Assembly (NCBI RefSeq): GCF_009834185.1 | Contig: NZ_CP047173.1 | Location: forward strand, 2,418,001 to 2,482,000 | DNA from: Rathayibacter sp. VKM Ac-2760 | Lineage (GTDB): Bacteria; Actinomycetota; Actinomycetes; Actinomycetales; Microbacteriaceae | Direction: 5' to 3' | Length of the DNA: 64,000 nucleotides | Shown: piece after piece, positions 1 through 8,162 of the stretch | Position numbering within the stretch: position 1 is the stretch's first letter | How the letters are laid out: every line of letters begins with the position of its first letter | Notes under the pieces: model-generated | Seen by the model: only the letters and a program-made list of their open reading frames with translations | The model's database searches: none | What the model was told of the DNA's origin: nothing | Made by a program: the position numbers and the translations under genes

Positions 1-1101
1 ACTCGCCGAAGGAGCGGCGGCGGCCGGAAGAGCGGACTTCGGGGGCTTGGTCCCTCTGCGGGTGCTGCTCGGCGCCGGTGTCGTCGTGCTCGTCGGGGCG
101 GGAGTGGTCGTCGGGGCGGGAGTGACCGCCTGCGCCGGACTCGTCGTCATGTCCGGCACGACAGTCGGAAGCGGCGCGCCGGTGGTCGCCGGCACGGGGG
201 AAGGAGCCGGAGCGCCCGCGGCGAGCTGCGCGGCCCAGGAGGGCACTGCGTCGGGGCCCCAGAGCACCTGAGCGATCAGCGCCTGGCCCCGCACGTTCGG
301 GTGGAAGGAGTCGACGGTCGAGACGATCTCGGGGAGGAGCCGCGTCCGGGTGAGAGCACCGCCGTCCCAGATGCAGTGCGGACCCACGGCCGCGCACGCC
401 GAGGCGAGGGCGTCGTCGTACTGACGGGTGCGCTCGGCCGCAGCGGCCACCGTCGCGGTGTACGCCTCGCCGGTCTGGACGACGTTGTCGGCGAGGGCTC
501 CCCGGGTGGTCCGGCAGAGCTTGGACGCCTGCCAGGTCCTCCCTGCGGCACCACCCTGGACCGAGGCCCACTCGGACGCGACATCCGGAACCGAGCCGAC
601 GAGGACGGTCGCCTGCGGCCAGGCCGAGCCGATCTTGCGGAGCAGAGCGGACGCCGACGCGGCGAAAGCGTCGGCGGGGGTCAGCGCGTAGCCGTCGGCA
701 TCGGGACGGAGGTCGGGGTGGCAGAGGTCGTTGCCTCCGATCAGGAGGGTCACGACGTCGGGCCTGGCGCCCGCCGCCACCGCCGCGGTCACGGCCGAGG
801 AGACGGTGGCGATCCGGCTGCCCGACTTCGCGTAGTTCGTCGCCGTGACGCTGCGGCCGGGGTTCAGCTCCTGGAGGCGGGTGGCGATGGAGTGGACCGC
901 GGGTGCCGATCCGGTGGCCCAGGAGTTGACGGGGCAGTCGGCCCTGCCGCCGCAGGTCGCGGCGGCGCGGGTGATCGAGTCGCCGAACGACGCGACCGAG
1001 AGTGCGGGGGCCTCGGCGGCGAGAGCGGAAGGAGCTGCCGCTCCTCCGGCGAGGAGCAGTGCCACGAGGGCGAGGGCGGACAGGCGGGAACGGAGGGACA
1101 T
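1..1101 (-). CDS. Secreted SGNH/GDSL hydrolase, copy 1 (3' end cut by window edge)
   Basis: Predicted secreted serine esterase or lipase of the SGNH fold. It starts at an ATG preceded by GAGAAGAG and runs off the left window edge, giving 367 codons here. Residues 1-29 look like a Sec signal peptide (Leu/Ala core ending ALAA). Block I GDS is at 40-42 with Ser42 as nucleophile, followed by the oxyanion GGND block and a late STVDSFHPN block with the catalytic Asp and His. Several Cys (TCG...DC, LCRTTRG, SACAAVG, HCIWDGG) suggest disulfides and an extracytoplasmic location. The C-terminus turns into a Thr/Pro/Ala-rich tail of more than 70 residues that continues past the edge. It is the last of four tandem paralogues on this strand. 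A TAGCGT box lies about 115 nt upstream (1218-1223, minus strand). Substrate is not predictable. Confidence 0.85.
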   Translation of the reverse strand, partial: MSLRSRLSALALVALLLAGGAAAPSALAAEAPALSVASFGDSITRAAATCGGRADCPVNSWATGSAPAVHSIATRLQELNPGRSVTATNYAKSGSRIATVSSAVTAAVAAGARPDVVTLLIGGNDLCHPDLRPDADGYALTPADAFAASASALLRKIGSAWPQATVLVGSVPDVASEWASVQGGAAGRTWQASKLCRTTRGALADNVVQTGEAYTATVAAAAERTRQYDDALASACAAVGPHCIWDGGALTRTRLLPEIVSTVDSFHPNVRGQALIAQVLWGPDAVPSWAAQLAAGAPAPSPVPATTGAPLPTVVPDMTTSPAQAVTPAPTTTPAPTSTTTPAPSSTRRGTKPPKSALPAAAAPSAS

Positions 1102-1358
1102 GACTCTTCTCAAGGCGGTGACGGAGGTGAGACGGAGCGACGCCGATCGGCCTTCGGCTCCGGCGATCGAGCGATCGCGGCCGGGCGGCGGACGACGGCG
1201 GCGCGACCCAGTGCTGAACGCTAAGGGCGCTCAGGGACGGGAGCGGAACGAATGGCGCGGATTGATCGGATGGCGTCATCTGGTTATCGACTGCGCGTCG
1301 CGAGAGGAATCAGCAGTCGAGCGAGTCCGTCTCGGCGCTCGCCCTCGCCGCGGTCGGC

Positions 1359-2306
1359 TCAGCAGTCGTCGGCGCACCAGAGGCGGTCGTCTTCGTCCGG
1401 CGACGTGGCTGAGGACGGCACAACGCCCCCGGCGGGCTCACCCTCCTGACCCCAGAGCACGCGGGCGATCTGGGCCTGCCCGCTCACGTTCGGATGGAAG
1501 TAGTCGACGGTCGAGAGGAGATCCTTCGTGATGGGGGTCTGGGAGAGGGCCCCGCCGTCCCAGATGCAGCGGGGTCCCACCGCAGCGCAGGCCGAGGCGA
1601 GGGCGTCGTTGTACTGCTGGGTCCGCTCTGCGGCAGCGGCGACCGCCGCGTCGAACGCCGCGCCCTTCTGGACGATGTTGTCGGCCTTCGCGCCGCGCGT
1701 GGTCCGGCAGATCTCGAAGATGCTCCAGATGAACTTCCCCTGCGAGTCCTTCACGGCCTGCCACTCGGACGCGATGTTCGGCATCGATCCGACTAGCACG
1801 TTCGCCCTGGGCCACGCCGAGGTGATCTGCTCGAGCAGACTCGACGCGGACGCCGAGAAGTCCGCCGCGGTCGTCATCGCGTAGCCGTCCGGCCCGGCCG
1901 GGACCTCCGGGCTGCAGAGGTCGTTGCCGCCGATGAGCAGTGTGATGAGCTCCGGATCGGCTCCCGCCGCCTTCGCACTGCTGACCGCCTCGGAGACCCC
2001 GGCGATCCGGCTGCCCGACTTCGCATAGTTGGCCGCCTTCACCGTGCGGTCGGGGTTCGTCTCCTGCAGGCGGGTGGCGAGGGAGTGGACCTCGGGCGCG
2101 GTACCGGTGGCCCAGGAGTTCGCCGGACAGTCGGCCTCCGAGCCGCACGTCCCGGCGGCACGGGTGATCGAGTCCCCGAAGGCGGCGAAGGAGAGATCGG
2201 GTGGCGCCGCGGCCTCCGCGGCCGGGGCGGCGGCGCCACCCGCGAGAAGCACCAGCGCGAGACCGAGGACGGTCAGTGGGGAACGGCGGAAGGGATGACG
2301 GAACAC
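1359..2306 (-). CDS. Secreted SGNH/GDSL hydrolase, copy 2
   Basis: A 315-residue paralogue of its neighbours. The GTG start is chosen because GAGGAGAGCC lies directly before it. A signal peptide covers about residues 1-33, GDS is at 44-46, then LLIGGNDLC and a C-terminal STVDYFHPN catalytic block follow. This is the shortest copy. After the hydrolase domain it has only about 25 extra residues, ending in an acidic stretch with two Cys (LWCADDC) instead of a Pro/Thr stalk or Ig domain. Its start lies 73 nt from the stop of copy 3, so both may share a transcript. I infer a secreted esterase acting on an envelope or environmental ester. The Cys-tipped tail could make a disulfide but this is speculative. 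Confidence 0.85.
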   Translation of the reverse strand: MFRHPFRRSPLTVLGLALVLLAGGAAAPAAEAAAPPDLSFAAFGDSITRAAGTCGSEADCPANSWATGTAPEVHSLATRLQETNPDRTVKAANYAKSGSRIAGVSEAVSSAKAAGADPELITLLIGGNDLCSPEVPAGPDGYAMTTAADFSASASSLLEQITSAWPRANVLVGSMPNIASEWQAVKDSQGKFIWSIFEICRTTRGAKADNIVQKGAAFDAAVAAAAERTQQYNDALASACAAVGPRCIWDGGALSQTPITKDLLSTVDYFHPNVSGQAQIARVLWGQEGEPAGGVVPSSATSPDEDDRLWCADDC

Positions 2307-2379
2307 GGCTCTCCTCGAGAACTACTGCGGAAACGGGGACTGGGAGGTGATGGGATCGACGAGTGGACTCGACCGCTGC

Positions 2380-3681
2380 TCAGACGCCCGCCGGACGACA
2401 CCGCGGCGTCAGCGGAAGCGGCCGCCCGTGCGGGAGTCGGCTGCAGTCCTGAGCGAACGCCCGCGCGATGGACCCGCGGAGGTCGGCGGCGAATCGAGCC
2501 AGCCACCGGGTCACCGTTCGCAGGTGGGGAGCACGAGCATCCGGAGTGCTCGCGATCGTCCGCGACGGAGGCGTCGGGCCCGGCGTCGACGGCGAGGCGA
2601 TCGGAGCGGGTGCCGCCGTCGGAGTCGGAGTCGGAGCAGCCGTCGGAGTCGGAGCAGCCGTCGGAGTCGGAGCAGCCGTCGGAGTCGGAGCCGCCGTCGG
2701 AGCCGTGTTCGCAGGCGGCACGGGGGTCGGGGTGACCCGCGGGGCTGCGGGCGCGGGCGTCGTCACCGGAACCACGGACGTCGGCGGCACCGGTGCGGGC
2801 GGAACCGCCCACGCCGGGACTGCGGCCGGACCCCACAGGACGCCGGCGACCAGAGCCTGACCGCGGACGTTCGGGTGGAAGGAGTCGACCGTCGAGACGA
2901 CGTCCCTGGTGATCGGAGTCCGGTTGAGGGCGCCGCCGTCCCAGACGCACCGCGGACCGACCGCCGCGCACGCCGAAGCGAGGGCCTCGTTGTACTGCCT
3001 CGTCCGCTCGGCGGCGGCGGCGACCGCGGCCTCGTAGGCGGCACCGCGCTGGACGACGTTGTCGGCCAGCGCCCCACGGGTCGTCCGGCACACCTTGAAG
3101 AGGCTCCAGCCGAGTCCGCCCGACTCCTTCACGCTCCCCCACTCGGACGCGAGGTCCGGAACCGACCCCAGGACGACGGTCGCCTTCGGCCAGGTCGAGC
3201 TGATCTGATGGAGGGTGCTCGACGCCGATGCCGCGAAGTCCGCCGCCGTCGTCATCGCGTATCCGTCCGGCCCCGCGGGGACCTGGGGGCTGCACAGGTC
3301 GTTGCCGCCGATGAGGAGCGTCACGATGTCCGGCGCCGCACCTGCCGCTGCGGCAGTCGTGACGGCCTCCGGCACATCAGCGATCCGGCTTCCCGACTTC
3401 GCGTGGTTCCCCGACGTCACCGTCCGGCCCGGATTCACCTCCTGGAGGCGGGTCGCGATCGAACGGACCTCCGGCGCGGTCCCGGTCGACCAGGAGTTGA
3501 TCGGGCAGTCCGCCCCCGTCCCGCAGGTGGCCGCGCCGCGGGTGATGGAGTCGCCGAAAGCGGCGAGGGTCAGCGCGGGCCGCGCCTCGTCAGCCGATGC
3601 AGGGACGGCGGAACCGCCGACGAGCAGCAGGGCGATTCCGATCGCGAGGAGACTGCGTCGGTGAGAGGGGCGCGGCGCCAT
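2380..3681 (-). CDS. Secreted SGNH/GDSL hydrolase, copy 3, with Thr/Pro/Ala repeat tail
   Basis: 433 residues from the ATG at 3681, chosen over an upstream in-frame start because GAGGAGAACC precedes it and a clean signal peptide (residues 1-30) follows. GDS is at 43-45, then GGND and STVDSFHPN, all as in the sister copies. From about residue 310 the protein becomes a linker of TPTAAP-type hexapeptides encoded by 18-bp DNA repeats (2617-2700), then ends in a basic, amphipathic-looking segment of about 60 residues with two Cys. The linker resembles glycosylated or wall-spanning stalks of secreted actinobacterial enzymes. The basic end has no domain I recognise. The substrate is unknown. Confidence 0.85.
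   Translation of the reverse strand: MAPRPSHRRSLLAIGIALLLVGGSAVPASADEARPALTLAAFGDSITRGAATCGTGADCPINSWSTGTAPEVRSIATRLQEVNPGRTVTSGNHAKSGSRIADVPEAVTTAAAAGAAPDIVTLLIGGNDLCSPQVPAGPDGYAMTTAADFAASASSTLHQISSTWPKATVVLGSVPDLASEWGSVKESGGLGWSLFKVCRTTRGALADNVVQRGAAYEAAVAAAAERTRQYNEALASACAAVGPRCVWDGGALNRTPITRDVVSTVDSFHPNVRGQALVAGVLWGPAAVPAWAVPPAPVPPTSVVPVTTPAPAAPRVTPTPVPPANTAPTAAPTPTAAPTPTAAPTPTAAPTPTPTAAPAPIASPSTPGPTPPSRTIASTPDARAPHLRTVTRWLARFAADLRGSIARAFAQDCSRLPHGRPLPLTPRCRPAGV
2617..2700 (-). repeat. 18-bp coding repeats in the tail of SGNH copy 3
   Basis: On the plus strand the unit CGTCGGAGTCGGAGCAGC occurs at 2641-2658 and 2659-2676 and with one change at 2677-2694. A further copy carrying a 6-bp insertion precedes them. 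Read on the minus strand they encode Thr/Pro/Ala hexapeptides. Near-identity at the DNA level suggests slippage, so copy number may vary between strains. Confidence 0.85.
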
Positions 3682-3986
3682 GGTTCTCCTCGGGGTCGAG
3701 AGCTCGGGGTCGAGAGCTGGGGTGAGAAGCGGAGGCGGTCCGCGGAATCGGGGAGCAGAGACCGATCGGCCTCGGACCTCGTCGTCTCGACGGGCGGTCT
3801 CGAAGGCCGGCCGGAGGCGCCGCGATCTGTGACGAACGGTACGGGCGGTCATCGACGAGGCCGAAACTCCTGGCGAGACCCGGTCGTCTGGCACGCGATG
3901 ATCACTCCCGGTCGCTCCGCGTCCCCGGCGGCGCGACGCAGAACGCCGGTCGGCACCGTCGGGGCCGATGAGCCTTCTCAGACCGG
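3682..3986. other. 305-bp gap between SGNH copies 4 and 3
   Basis: I see no credible gene here. The part next to copy 3 contains a perfect 14-bp tandem duplication (CGGGGTCGAGAGCT at 3691-3704 and 3705-3718) that lies in the 5' leader just upstream of the ribosome binding site. The remainder presumably holds the promoter of copy 3 and the end of the copy 4 transcript. I find no clear -35/-10 pair. Confidence 0.5.
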
Positions 3987-5210
3987 TCAGCCGACGACGA
4001 CGGTGATCGGTGCGCTCGTCGCCGCGTTGCCCGAGCGGTCCACGGCCCTGGCCTCGAGCTCGTGACTCCCCTTCGGTGCACCCTCCGTGGGGACGGTCAG
4101 CGTCCAGGTGCCGTCACCGGTGGGCGTCGCCTCGCCGATCCGAGCGCTGCCGCTCCAGAAGACGAGCGAGGCGGTGTCGGCGTCGGACACCGCGGTCAGG
4201 GTGATCGGGCCGCTGACAGCGCTGCCGCTGATCGGGGCGGTGATCCGAGCGGAGGGCGCGGTGAGGTCCGGCCCGCCCGCGGGCGCCCTGCGGAGCGGAG
4301 CGACCCAGGCCGGAATCCGCTGCCGACCCCACAGCGTCCGCGCGATCAGCGCCTGACCGCGCACTCCGGGGTGGAAGTGGTCGACCGTCGAGACGTCGAC
4401 CGGGCGGATCGGCGACGCCGAGTAGGCGCCGCCGTCCCAGACGCAGCGAGGTCCGACCTGCGCGCACGCCGCCGCGAGCGCGTCGTCGTACTGACGGGTG
4501 CGCTCGGCCGCCGCCGCCCTGGCCGACGCTGAGGCGGGGCCGGTCTGGGCGACGTTGTCGGCGGAGACCCCCCGCGTGCTCCGGCACACTCCGGAGAGCG
4601 CCCAGCCCGCCTCGGCCGGTCCGCCGCGCAGCCCCGCCCACTCGGAGGCCACGTTCGGCAGGGAGCCGACGAGGATGGTCGCCCTCGGCCAGGCCGAGCC
4701 GATGCGGTGGAGCAGATCCGTCGCCGATGCGGCGAACGAGGCGGCTGGCGTCAGCGGATACCCGTCTGCGGCGGCGGGCAGATCGGGGCGGCAGAGATCG
4801 TTGCCTCCGATCAGGAGCGTCACGACATCGGCGGCCACGCCGTCCGCCGCTGCCGCGTCGACCGCGGCGGGCACGTCGGCGATCGTGCTCCCGGACCTCG
4901 CGCGGTTGTCCGTGGTGACCTCACGGCCCGGGAGCACCTCCTGGAGGCGGGTCGCGAGGGAGCGGACCTCGGGGTTCGACCCCGTGGCCCACGAGTCGAC
5001 CGGACAGTCGGCCTCGGTGCCGCAGCTCGCCGCCGCGCGGGTGATGGAATCGCCGAAGGCGACCACGGACAGCACCGGCCCCCTGGCCGCCGCGGAGGCG
5101 GGCGTGGCTGCGCCTGCCGTGAGCAGGAGTGCTGCCAGGGCGACGAGGGACGGGAGGGACAGGAGGGATCTGCGGGACAGGAGGGATCGGCGGGGCGGAC
5201 GCGCGGGCAT
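3987..5210 (-). CDS. Secreted SGNH/GDSL hydrolase, copy 4, with C-terminal Ig-like domain
   Basis: 407 residues from the ATG at 5210. A GTG four codons upstream overlaps the GAGAAGAG ribosome binding site and was rejected. The signal peptide (about 1-41) contains a duplicated SRRSLLSL-like stretch encoded by a short DNA repeat. GDS is at 53-55, followed by GGND and a STVDHFHPG block. After about residue 315 a roughly 90-residue bacterial Ig-like module follows (APSARITAPISGSAVSG start, VFWSGSARIG core, AVDRSGNAATSAPITV end). The same module occurs twice in the LamG protein at 6200-7996, implying domain exchange between neighbours. It is the 5'-most member of the array, with a TAGCGT box about 112 nt upstream (5322-5327, minus strand). 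Confidence 0.87.
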   Translation of the reverse strand: MPARPPRRSLLSRRSLLSLPSLVALAALLLTAGAATPASAAARGPVLSVVAFGDSITRAAASCGTEADCPVDSWATGSNPEVRSLATRLQEVLPGREVTTDNRARSGSTIADVPAAVDAAAADGVAADVVTLLIGGNDLCRPDLPAAADGYPLTPAASFAASATDLLHRIGSAWPRATILVGSLPNVASEWAGLRGGPAEAGWALSGVCRSTRGVSADNVAQTGPASASARAAAAERTRQYDDALAAACAQVGPRCVWDGGAYSASPIRPVDVSTVDHFHPGVRGQALIARTLWGRQRIPAWVAPLRRAPAGGPDLTAPSARITAPISGSAVSGPITLTAVSDADTASLVFWSGSARIGEATPTGDGTWTLTVPTEGAPKGSHELEARAVDRSGNAATSAPITVVVG

Positions 5211-5410
5211 GGCTCTTCTCACGGACGAGGGGCGGAGTGATCAGCAGCGGGACCGATCCGCGATCGCCGCCTCCGGGCCGGTTCGTCGAGGCGCAGCCGC
5301 GCGGAACCGATCCCGGCGCGAACGCTAGGCGCCGTCGGCGCGCGAGGCGGACTTCCTGGCGGAGATCGATCGAATGGCGCTCGCCGACCGTCTCCGTGCA
5401 GCCTCGAGGC

Positions 5411-5968
5411 TCAGGACAGCCGCTCCGGACGCGACGCCCCGCGGTGCAGCTCGGCGAGGGCCACGTAGGAGGCGGCGTTCCGACGGATCCCGTCGCGCTC
5501 GTCCGTGGAGAGCGCGCGCCGCACCTTCGCCGGCACGCCGGCGACGAGGGAGCCGGCCGGCACGACCGTGCCCTCGAGCACCACTGCGCCGGCGGCCACG
5601 AGCGAGCCCGCGCCGATGACGGCCCCGTTCAGGACCGTCGCGTTCATGCCGACCAGCACGTCGGCCTCGAGCGTGCAGCCGTGCAGCACGGCGCCGTGCC
5701 CGATCGAGACCCCCTCGCCGATCGTCGCGTCGAAGCCCTCGTCGACGTGCACGACGACGCCGTCCTGCAGGTTGCTGCCACGGCCGACGTGGATGCTCGC
5801 CCACTCGGCGCGCAGGACGGCGCCGTACCAGACGCTCGACTGCTCGGCGAGCTCGACCGCTCCCACGAGCGTCGCGCCCGGCGCCAGCCAGGCCGATTCG
5901 GCGACGAGAGGAGCCCGGCCTCCGGGGAGCGCGAGCAGTCGGGCGTCCGGGTGTGCTCCTGCTGCCAT
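5411..5968 (-). CDS. Gamma-class carbonic anhydrase family protein (left-handed beta-helix)
   Basis: 185 residues made mostly of hexapeptide repeats (GATLVGAVEL, GVSIGHGAVLHG, GAVIGAGSLVA) that form a left-handed parallel beta-helix, plus a short C-terminal alpha-helix. Three His (in VVVHVDEG and in IGHGAVLHG) sit where gamma carbonic anhydrases and the PaaY/YrdA proteins bind metal, so a trimeric metalloenzyme is likely. Whether it hydrates CO2 or acts on another substrate cannot be decided from sequence. The ATG start follows GGAGGAGG about ten bases upstream. It is transcribed divergently from the LamG gene and is likely monocistronic. Confidence 0.88.
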   Translation of the reverse strand: MAAGAHPDARLLALPGGRAPLVAESAWLAPGATLVGAVELAEQSSVWYGAVLRAEWASIHVGRGSNLQDGVVVHVDEGFDATIGEGVSIGHGAVLHGCTLEADVLVGMNATVLNGAVIGAGSLVAAGAVVLEGTVVPAGSLVAGVPAKVRRALSTDERDGIRRNAASYVALAELHRGASRPERLS

Positions 5969-6199
5969 GTCGACCGGTCCTCCTCCGTCGGCGCGTCCTG
6001 GGCGGACGCGGACTCGCAGTCTTGCAGGACACGCCGGCTTCCGGGCGGCTCGGTCTCCGCCGCGCTTCTCCCGGTCATCTGTCGCTTATGTCATCGCGCG
6101 GGGCACGCGCGGCGGGGACTCCACGTCCTAGGCTGACCCCGCCGCGGGGGAACGTCGGCGTGGGAACGGCACAGCCGAGAACAGCACAGGGGGACGGCA

Positions 6200-7996
6200 A
6201 TGCGACGAGGGACCGCGCGGACGACGATGCTGGGGGCGCTCGCCGCCCTGCTCCTCGTGCCGATGGTGGCGACCGCTCCGAGCACTGCGGCGAGCGCCGC
6301 CGCGGACACGGTGAAGCCGGTCGTCGTGTTCACGGCGCCGACCAGCGGATCGGCGGTGTCCGGGACGGTGACGCTCCAGGCGACGTCGACGGACGCGGTC
6401 GGCACCACCCAGCTGTCCTTCTGGGAGGGGACCCGCCGGATCGGCTACGCGACCGCTCAGGCGGGCGTGTGGTCGCTGCCGCTGGACACCAGGACGCTGA
6501 CCGAGGGCTCGCACGTGTTCGTCGCGAAGGGCAAGGACGCCGCCGGCAACATCGGCAGCAGCGCGGCGACGCGCGTCACCGTGCAGAACTCCGGCGCGAC
6601 CCCCACTCCGACGCCGACCGCGAGCCCCTCCCCCACGCAGACCCCGGCGCCGACCTCGACCCCTTCCGCGACGGCCACTCCGTCGCCGACAGCGACCCCG
6701 ACCACCACGCCGACTCCGAGCGCCACTCCGTCGGCCACGCCGACCGCCACCGGCGCCCCGCGCCCGGACACCGTCAAGCCGACCGCGCGGATCACCTCGC
6801 CGACAACCGGATCGACCGTCCCGCGGACCGTGACGCTCGTCGCCTCCGCGTCCGACGACGTCGGAGTCACCAACCTCTCGTTCTGGTCGGGCTCGACCCG
6901 CGTCGGGAACGCGACGCAGCAGGCGTCCGGCGACTGGGTGCTCGTCACCTCCGGCCTCGCCGTGCAGTCGCACGTCGTGATCGCCAAGGCGCGCGACGCC
7001 GCCGGCAACATCGGCAGCAGCGGCTCCGTCGCGCTCACCGTGTCCGCGACGGCTCCCACTCCGACCGCGACTCCGACGGCTACCGCGACTCCGACCGCCA
7101 CGGCGACGCCGACTCCTACGGCGACGCCGACCGCCACCGCCACGCCGACCCCGACCCCGACCCCGACGCCGACCCCCACCGCCACGCCGACCCCGACCGC
7201 GACGCCGACCGCCACCCCGACGCCCACGCCGCCTCCGCCGGTCCCCGGCATCCCGGCCCCGCTGGCGCAGTGGGACTTCACCCAGCCCGCCGCCCCGTAC
7301 TACTCGACGGCGAACGACCTGCCGCTGCAGCAGGCCGGCAAGACGAAGGCGACCACGGTCTCGACCCCGTGGGGCTCGGGCATCAACATGACCGGCACGA
7401 GCTTCCTGCGCATCCCGCTCGAGTCCACCGGCCGGCTGACGATCGGCGCGACCGGCAACGCGGTCACCGTCGCGAGCTGGGTCTACATGACCGACGACAG
7501 CACCGGCTACGTCGCCGGCGCCTGGAACGAGCACGGCGACCGCCCCGGCCGCTCCTACGGGCTCTTCTACGACCTCGGCCTGTACGGAGGCGACGAGCGG
7601 GCGAACTTCCACGTCTCGCGCACCGGTGGGCCGACCCCCGGCTACCCGTACTCGCGCGACTACTCCGCGTCCGGGAACACCTTCACGCGGTACAAGTGGC
7701 AGCTGCACGTCGGGACGTACGACGGCACGTACGCGATCTCCTACCTCGACGGCACCTCCGTCGCCTATCCCCGCTTCGTCGACAACAAGGGTGCGACCTA
7801 CGCCAAGAACCCGTACCTCTTCCCCGACGGCCTGAACCCGAACGCCGGCGACTTCACCGTCGGAGCGGTCGAGCTCACCTCGGGCCCCGGCAACTACGCG
7901 AAGGGCACCTTCGCGAAGATCCGCGTCTGGGACCGGGCCCTCAGCCCGGAGCAGGTCAAGGCGATCTACGACTCGGAGCGCACGGCGCTGCAGTGA
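6200..7996 (+). CDS. Secreted multidomain Ig-Ig-LamG protein
   Basis: 598 residues with signal peptide 1-34. Order: Ig-like module about 36-133, Thr/Pro/Ser linker about 134-190, second Ig-like module about 191-285, Pro/Thr linker about 286-350, and a C-terminal concanavalin A-like jelly-roll (LamG/Laminin_G_3 type) about 352-598 with LAQWDFTQPAAPYY at its start and IRVWDRALSPEQVKAIY at its end. There is no catalytic motif, LPXTG signal or membrane anchor, so it probably binds glycans or surfaces extracellularly. Both Ig modules match the one ending SGNH copy 4. The ATG follows AGGGGGACGGCA. A TAGGCT box at 6128-6133 may be its -10 element, giving a leader of about 60 nt. The linkers are built from ACGCCGACC-like simple repeats prone to slippage. 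Confidence 0.85.
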   Translation: MRRGTARTTMLGALAALLLVPMVATAPSTAASAAADTVKPVVVFTAPTSGSAVSGTVTLQATSTDAVGTTQLSFWEGTRRIGYATAQAGVWSLPLDTRTLTEGSHVFVAKGKDAAGNIGSSAATRVTVQNSGATPTPTPTASPSPTQTPAPTSTPSATATPSPTATPTTTPTPSATPSATPTATGAPRPDTVKPTARITSPTTGSTVPRTVTLVASASDDVGVTNLSFWSGSTRVGNATQQASGDWVLVTSGLAVQSHVVIAKARDAAGNIGSSGSVALTVSATAPTPTATPTATATPTATATPTPTATPTATATPTPTPTPTPTPTATPTPTATPTATPTPTPPPPVPGIPAPLAQWDFTQPAAPYYSTANDLPLQQAGKTKATTVSTPWGSGINMTGTSFLRIPLESTGRLTIGATGNAVTVASWVYMTDDSTGYVAGAWNEHGDRPGRSYGLFYDLGLYGGDERANFHVSRTGGPTPGYPYSRDYSASGNTFTRYKWQLHVGTYDGTYAISYLDGTSVAYPRFVDNKGATYAKNPYLFPDGLNPNAGDFTVGAVELTSGPGNYAKGTFAKIRVWDRALSPEQVKAIYDSERTALQ

Positions 7997-8004
7997 GCCA
8001 GCGA

Positions 8005-8104
8005 GGTCTCGATACGCCGCTGCGCGGCTACTCGACCAGCAAAGACCGACGCACTGACCAGTGCGGTCTCGATTCGCCGCTCTGCGGCTGCTCGACCAGC
8101 AAAG
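8005..8104 (+). repeat. Dispersed intergenic repeat, two copies (cluster A)
   Basis: Two copies of a roughly 40-bp element, 8005-8044 and 8065-8104, exactly 60 bp apart. The core reads GGTCTCGATACGCCGC, a short palindrome, then CGGCTACTCGACCAGCAAAG. The internal GCCGC/GCGGC arms fold into a hairpin. The cluster lies between the convergent ends of the LamG gene and the response regulator. The same family occurs at 17329-17543, 42562-42600 and 61105-61272. A transcription-terminator or REP-like role is inference. Confidence 0.9.
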
Positions 8105-8162
8105 CGCCGCCGCTGCCCGACCGCCGGCACGGAGGCGTCCGGAGCCTGCAGGGACGCGAGGC

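Noticed and set aside
1..1101. Truncated SGNH gene as pseudogene
   Set aside because: The frame is open to the window edge. The truncation is by the window, not by mutation.
2085..2735. Plus-strand ORF with SESEQP repeats
   Set aside because: It is the antisense reading of the Thr/Pro repeat tail of SGNH copy 3.
6600..7240. Simple repeats as possible satellite DNA or phase-variable promoter
   Set aside because: They encode the Pro/Thr linkers between Ig and LamG domains, in frame, with normal codon bias.
8005..8104. Possible CRISPR array (two 40-bp repeats with 20-bp spacers at 60-bp period)
   Set aside because: The same unit recurs elsewhere singly, inverted and truncated, with no cas genes. 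It is a dispersed palindromic repeat.
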